NCBI GenBank assembly: GCA_023954175.1
Contig: JAMLIM010000012.1
Coordinates: 1 to 59,696, forward strand
Length of the DNA: 59,696 nucleotides
Direction: 5' to 3'
From: Rhizobacter sp.
GTDB lineage: Bacteria; Pseudomonadota; Gammaproteobacteria; Burkholderiales; Burkholderiaceae_C
A program made the translations under genes and the position numbers. Below the pieces are notes generated by a model. The model worked only from the letters and a program-made list of their open reading frames with translations. It was not told the DNA's origin and ran no database searches. This document shows positions 56,511 through 59,696 of this stretch, piece by piece. Position 1 is the first letter of the stretch. Each line of letters starts with the position of its first letter.

Positions 56511-57046
56511 TGCCGCGGCGCGAGGCCAGCATCGATGTCAACGCGAGTCCGGATGAACTGTGGAGGTTCATCCGCGACTTCGAATCCTTGTGCACCTGCA
56601 TTCCGGGCGTCGAGCGGATCGATCTGGTCGACCACCGGACGGCGGTCTTGACGGTAAAAGAAAAGGTCGGCGTCGTGCCCATGGTTCTCGCGCTCAGGGC
56701 AACCATCGAACGCGAAGATCCACCGCGCAGCCTGCACGCGATCGCCACCGCGGAGCATCTCACGATGGCGATCGACGTCGAGTTGCAGGGTATCGGGCAG
56801 AAAACCGCGTTGCACACCGTGTTCGACGTCACCGGCGCAGGGCCGCTCAAGCCGATCGTCGACAACCTGTTCGAACGCCGGGCGACCGAGCGCACCGCCC
56901 AGTTCACCGAGAGTCTGGGCAAGCGTTTCGGCGCCGGCGTGCCAACAAGCACGTTGGCGCAGCCTCAGCCCACGGCCCCAACAAAGGGCGTGCTCGGCCG
57001 GCTTTTCAGCTGGCTTCGCAGCCTGCTTTCACGGCGGTCGAATTGA
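56510..57046 (+). CDS. CoxG-like SRPBCC protein
   Basis: A 178-residue protein of the CoxG (carbon monoxide dehydrogenase subunit G) branch of the START/SRPBCC fold. It begins with the typical SIDVNASPDELWRFIRD and CIPGVERI, and has the strand order of the family, then a helix. The C-terminal ~35 residues are a Pro/Thr linker and a basic-hydrophobic end (LFSWLRSLLS) that could attach to the membrane, as CoxG does. There is no CO dehydrogenase gene nearby, so it may carry a hydrophobic ligand or help the upstream flavoprotein. ATG overlaps the TAA of that gene. Confidence 0.83.
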   Translation: MPRREASIDVNASPDELWRFIRDFESLCTCIPGVERIDLVDHRTAVLTVKEKVGVVPMVLALRATIEREDPPRSLHAIATAEHLTMAIDVELQGIGQKTALHTVFDVTGAGPLKPIVDNLFERRATERTAQFTESLGKRFGAGVPTSTLAQPQPTAPTKGVLGRLFSWLRSLLSRRSN

Positions 57047-57171
57047 ATGACTGGCACTTCGGAAATGACATTCACCGGAAGCGATGTTCCAGCCTGCGGT
57101 ACTGGCCTACGATCTGCGGCTGAAGCGGCACATCAGCCAACACGACCCCCCTTCAACGAAACACAGCGACC

Positions 57172-58335
57172 ATGACAACGCAACGACTCGGCCTCATCAT
57201 GCACGGCGTCACCGGGCGCATGGGCATGAACCAGCACCTGATCCGCTCGATCGTCGCGATCCGCGCGCAGGGCGGCGTGCCGCTCGCCAACGGCGACCGC
57301 GTGATGCCCGACCCGATCCTGATCGGCCGCAACGCCGAGAAGATCGAGGCGCTCGCCAAGGCGCACGGCAACCTGCGCTGGGGCACCGATCTCGACGCTG
57401 CGCTCGCGAACAAGGACGACACCGTTTTCTTCGATGCCGGCACGACGCAGATGCGCCCGACGCTGCTCGCCAAGGCGCTGCACGCGGGCAAGCACGTCTA
57501 CTGCGAAAAGCCGATCGCGACGAATCTGAACGAGGCGGTCGAGGTCTGCCGACTCGCCGAGTCCTCCGGCCTGAAGCACGGCGCGGTGCAGGACAAGCTC
57601 TTCCTGCCCGGCCTGCGCAAGCTCGACATGCTGCGCCGCGCCGGCTTCTTCGGGCGCATGCTCTCGGTGCGACTCGAGTTCGGCTACTGGGTGTTCGAGG
57701 GCGACCTGCAACCGATCCAGCGCCCGAGCTGGAACTACCGCAAGGAGGACGGCGGCGGCATGATCCTCGACATGATGTGCCACTGGCGCTACGTGCTCGA
57801 CAACCTGTTCGGCGAGGTGCAGTCGGTCTCGTGCCTCGGCGCGACGCACATCCCGAAGCGCTGGGACGAGGCCGGCAACGCTTACGAGGCGACCGCCGAC
57901 GACGCCGCCTATGCAACCGTGCAATTGAAGGGCCACGACGGCGAGCCGGTCGTCGCGCAGATCAACATGTCGTGGGCGACGCGCGTGCGGCGCGACGATC
58001 TCGTCACCTTCCACGTCGACGGCACCCATGGCTCGGCCGTCGCAGGTTTGCAGGAGTGCCGCGCCCAATCACGCGTGACGACGCCGCGGCCGGTGTGGAA
58101 CCCCGACGTGAAGCAGTCGATGAACTTCTTCGAACAATGGCAGGAAGTGCCCGACTCGACCGTCTACGACAACGGCTTCAAGCTGCAGTGGGAGGCCTTC
58201 ATCCGTCACGTCGCCGAAGGCGCGCCGTACCGCTGGACGCTGCCCGAGGGCGCGAAAGGCGTGCAGCTCGTCGAGGCGGCGCTCGCAAGCTGGAAAGAGC
58301 GGCGCTGGATCGACGTGCCCGCCCTGGCGCTGTAG
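57172..58335 (+). CDS. Gfo/Idh/MocA family dehydrogenase
   Basis: A 387-residue NAD(P)-dependent oxidoreductase. It has an N-terminal Rossmann fold that starts LGLIMHGVTGRMGMNQHL (GxTGRMG), then the CEKPIA motif (residues ~111-116) with the conserved Lys, and a C-terminal alpha/beta domain containing GGMILDMMCHWRY, where the usual active-site D-x-x-x-H is present. It oxidises or reduces a sugar-like or inositol-like hydroxyl. In known genomes it often pairs with DUF993, as here (18 nt gap). The 125-nt spacer upstream carries only a TTCACC half-site at 57071-57076. Confidence 0.9.
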   Translation: MTTQRLGLIMHGVTGRMGMNQHLIRSIVAIRAQGGVPLANGDRVMPDPILIGRNAEKIEALAKAHGNLRWGTDLDAALANKDDTVFFDAGTTQMRPTLLAKALHAGKHVYCEKPIATNLNEAVEVCRLAESSGLKHGAVQDKLFLPGLRKLDMLRRAGFFGRMLSVRLEFGYWVFEGDLQPIQRPSWNYRKEDGGGMILDMMCHWRYVLDNLFGEVQSVSCLGATHIPKRWDEAGNAYEATADDAAYATVQLKGHDGEPVVAQINMSWATRVRRDDLVTFHVDGTHGSAVAGLQECRAQSRVTTPRPVWNPDVKQSMNFFEQWQEVPDSTVYDNGFKLQWEAFIRHVAEGAPYRWTLPEGAKGVQLVEAALASWKERRWIDVPALAL

Positions 58336-58353
58336 CGCTGTAGGACACGCACG

Positions 58354-59544
58354 ATGACGACGATCACACTGCCCAACGCCGCCGGCACGGCGCTCGAACG
58401 CTACACGCTGCGCGGCGCCGCCAGCTTCGCGCCAGCCACGTCGGCAACCAAGTTCAACCGCATCGCCTACTCGGCCGCCCATGTGGTGGCCGATCCGCGC
58501 GCCGCGATCGACCCGTGGCTGCAGTGCGCGATCGACTGGGACGCGACGATCGCCTACCGCGTGCGGCTGTGGCAGATGGGGCTCGGCGTTGCCGAGGCGA
58601 TGGACACCGCGCAGCGCGGCATGGGGCTCGACTGGCCGACCTCGCTCGAACTGATCCGCCGCACGCTCGCCGCCGCGCGCGACGTGCCCGGTGCGCTTGT
58701 CGCCTCGGGCTGCGGCACGGACCATCTCGACCTCGCGCGCATGAAGCGGATCGACGATGTCATCCGCGGCTACGAGGAGCAGATGGACGCGATCGAGGCG
58801 CTCGGCGGCCGTTTGGTCGTGATGGCGAGCCGCGCGCTTGCCAGGCTCGCCCACGGACCAGGGGACTACGAACGCGTCTACGACCGCGTGCTGCGCCAGG
58901 CCAAGCAGCCGGTGATCCTGCATTGGCTCGGCGACATGTTCGATCCGGAGCTGGCGGGTTACTGGGGCAGCACGGATGTCGACCGCGCGATGGAGACCGC
59001 GCTCGGCGTGATCGCGGCGCACCCCGACAAGGTCGACGGCGTCAAGGTCTCGCTGCTCGACAAGGACAAGGAGATCGCGATGCGCCGGCGCCTCCCGCCC
59101 GGCGTGCGCATGTACACCGGCGACGACTTCAACTATGCCGAGCTGATCGCCGGCGACGGCGTCGGTGCGACGCCGATGCAACAGCAAAGCGACGCGCTGC
59201 TCGGCATCTTCGACGCCATCGCACCGGCCGCGAGCGCGGCGCTAGCGGCGCTAGCGGCGGGGGACGAAGCGCGCTTCCACGCGATCCTCGCGCCAACAGT
59301 GCCGCTGTCGCGCCACATCTTCAAGGCTCCGACGCGCTTCTACAAGACTGGCGTCGTCTTCATGGCCTGGCTCAACGGCCACCAGAGTCACTTCACGATG
59401 GTCGGCGGCCAGCAGAGCACGCGCTCGCTGCCGCACCTGGCCGAGTTGTTCCGCCTCGCCGATGCGGCCGGGCTGATCGAACAGCCCGAACTGGCGGTGC
59501 AGCGTATGAAGACCCTGCTAGCCTTGCATGGGGTCGACGCGTGA
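58354..59544 (+). CDS. DUF993 family (DapA-related TIM barrel) protein
   Basis: A 396-residue protein of the DUF993 family, annotated as related to dihydrodipicolinate synthase. Recognisable parts are the TKFNRIAYSAAHVV start, AIDWDATIAYR, GMGLDWPTSLELIRR, VASGCGTDHLD, HWLGDMFDP and VDGVKVSLLDK, whose Lys could form the Schiff base. Function is not established; coupling to a Gfo/Idh/MocA gene suggests splitting of an oxidised sugar acid or cyclitol product. ATG at 58354. In other genomes a sugar phosphate isomerase gene often follows; here the window ends first. Confidence 0.87.
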   Translation: MTTITLPNAAGTALERYTLRGAASFAPATSATKFNRIAYSAAHVVADPRAAIDPWLQCAIDWDATIAYRVRLWQMGLGVAEAMDTAQRGMGLDWPTSLELIRRTLAAARDVPGALVASGCGTDHLDLARMKRIDDVIRGYEEQMDAIEALGGRLVVMASRALARLAHGPGDYERVYDRVLRQAKQPVILHWLGDMFDPELAGYWGSTDVDRAMETALGVIAAHPDKVDGVKVSLLDKDKEIAMRRRLPPGVRMYTGDDFNYAELIAGDGVGATPMQQQSDALLGIFDAIAPAASAALAALAAGDEARFHAILAPTVPLSRHIFKAPTRFYKTGVVFMAWLNGHQSHFTMVGGQQSTRSLPHLAELFRLADAAGLIEQPELAVQRMKTLLALHGVDA

Positions 59545-59696
59545 GCATGGCCTCCATGCGGACCGCGCATCGAAGCGAACCAATCACCGCATCGATGTTG
59601 CCACCACGCGGTTTCGCGCCTGTCGGTCTCACGCAGGTTGCAACGCGCGGTCGGGCCGCCGGCGCACTCTGCTCCGCTCATGTCCTCCGCCGCCAG
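59545..59696 (+). other. Right edge: possible start of next gene
   Basis: Two open frames run to the edge, one from ATG 59547 (2 nt after the DUF993 stop) with an Arg-rich, unconvincing product, and one from ATG 59680 (M-S-S-A-A). The third gene that often follows DUF993 may begin here, but I cannot support it. Confidence 0.2.

Noticed and set aside
41803-57046. Genomic island or phage insertion for the catabolic region
   Set aside because: No integrase, transposase, tRNA-end duplication or visible change in base composition was found, so I do not call it an island.
57071-57086. TTCACC-GGAA-GCGATG before the Gfo/Idh/MocA gene as operator copy
   Set aside because: Only one half-site matches; kept as a weak note in the gene entry.

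Overview
The window looks like a chromosomal segment of a high-GC betaproteobacterium of the order Burkholderiales, probably near the Rubrivivax/Leptothrix/Ideonella group. The evidence is the strong GC bias at third codon positions, two tripartite tricarboxylate transporter (TTT) operons with Bug-type binding proteins, a short H-NS protein of the Burkholderiales type, an RpoD with a long Lys/Ala/Pro-rich N-terminal tail, and a PEP-CTERM secreted protein. No rRNA, CRISPR array, insertion sequence or prophage was seen. Two tRNA genes (Arg-TCT and Pro-TGG) are present.

Left part (1-10.3 kb): a 5'-truncated gene of unknown function, then a PEP-CTERM surface protein. Next comes a long leftward operon built around an ECF sigma factor of the ECF42 kind (C-terminal TPR-like extension). 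Its partners are two YCII/DGPF proteins, two VOC proteins, a 38-codon open frame, a DUF1428 protein, a BNR-repeat protein and a MoaD-like small protein ending in Gly-Gly. A TGTCGA-N17-CGTC promoter, which matches the ECF42 consensus as I recall it, lies before the first VOC/YCII block and suggests autoregulation. A coupled pair of lipid-linked sugar transferases lies between the two tRNA genes.

Middle part (10.4-39.4 kb): mainly housekeeping genes. These are an HACL2-like thiamine-diphosphate lyase with an acyl-CoA synthetase, hrpA, a HigB/HigA toxin-antitoxin pair with its own operator, argA, yggX, an H-NS-like gene, dnaG-rpoD (without the usual rpsU in front), a cyclase-FHA protein followed by a LOV-domain hybrid histidine kinase, hemH, and hslR-grpE-dnaK-dnaJ with a clear heat-shock promoter. 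A leftward TTT operon (tctC-tctB-tctA) sits between hemH and hslR.

Right part (39.4-59.7 kb): an accessory catabolic region. It contains an RraA-like aldolase coupled to an acetolactate-synthase-like enzyme, a divergent TetR regulator, a SsuABC/NMT1-type ABC importer with a DapA-family aldolase, a zinc-binding core-MetE methyltransferase coupled to an NAD-dependent epimerase and a GNAT protein, a TTT operon continuing into a sugar-phosphate-isomerase-like and an enolase-superfamily enzyme, an FAD oxidoreductase with a CoxG-like protein, and a Gfo/Idh/MocA dehydrogenase with a DUF993 aldolase-like protein. Five intergenic regions here share a 16-bp imperfect palindrome, TTMACC-N4-GGTGAA (six copies), one of which overlaps the TetR start codon. 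I read this as one regulon controlling an undescribed catabolic pathway, and it is the most interesting signal in the window. The substrate cannot be read from the sequence.
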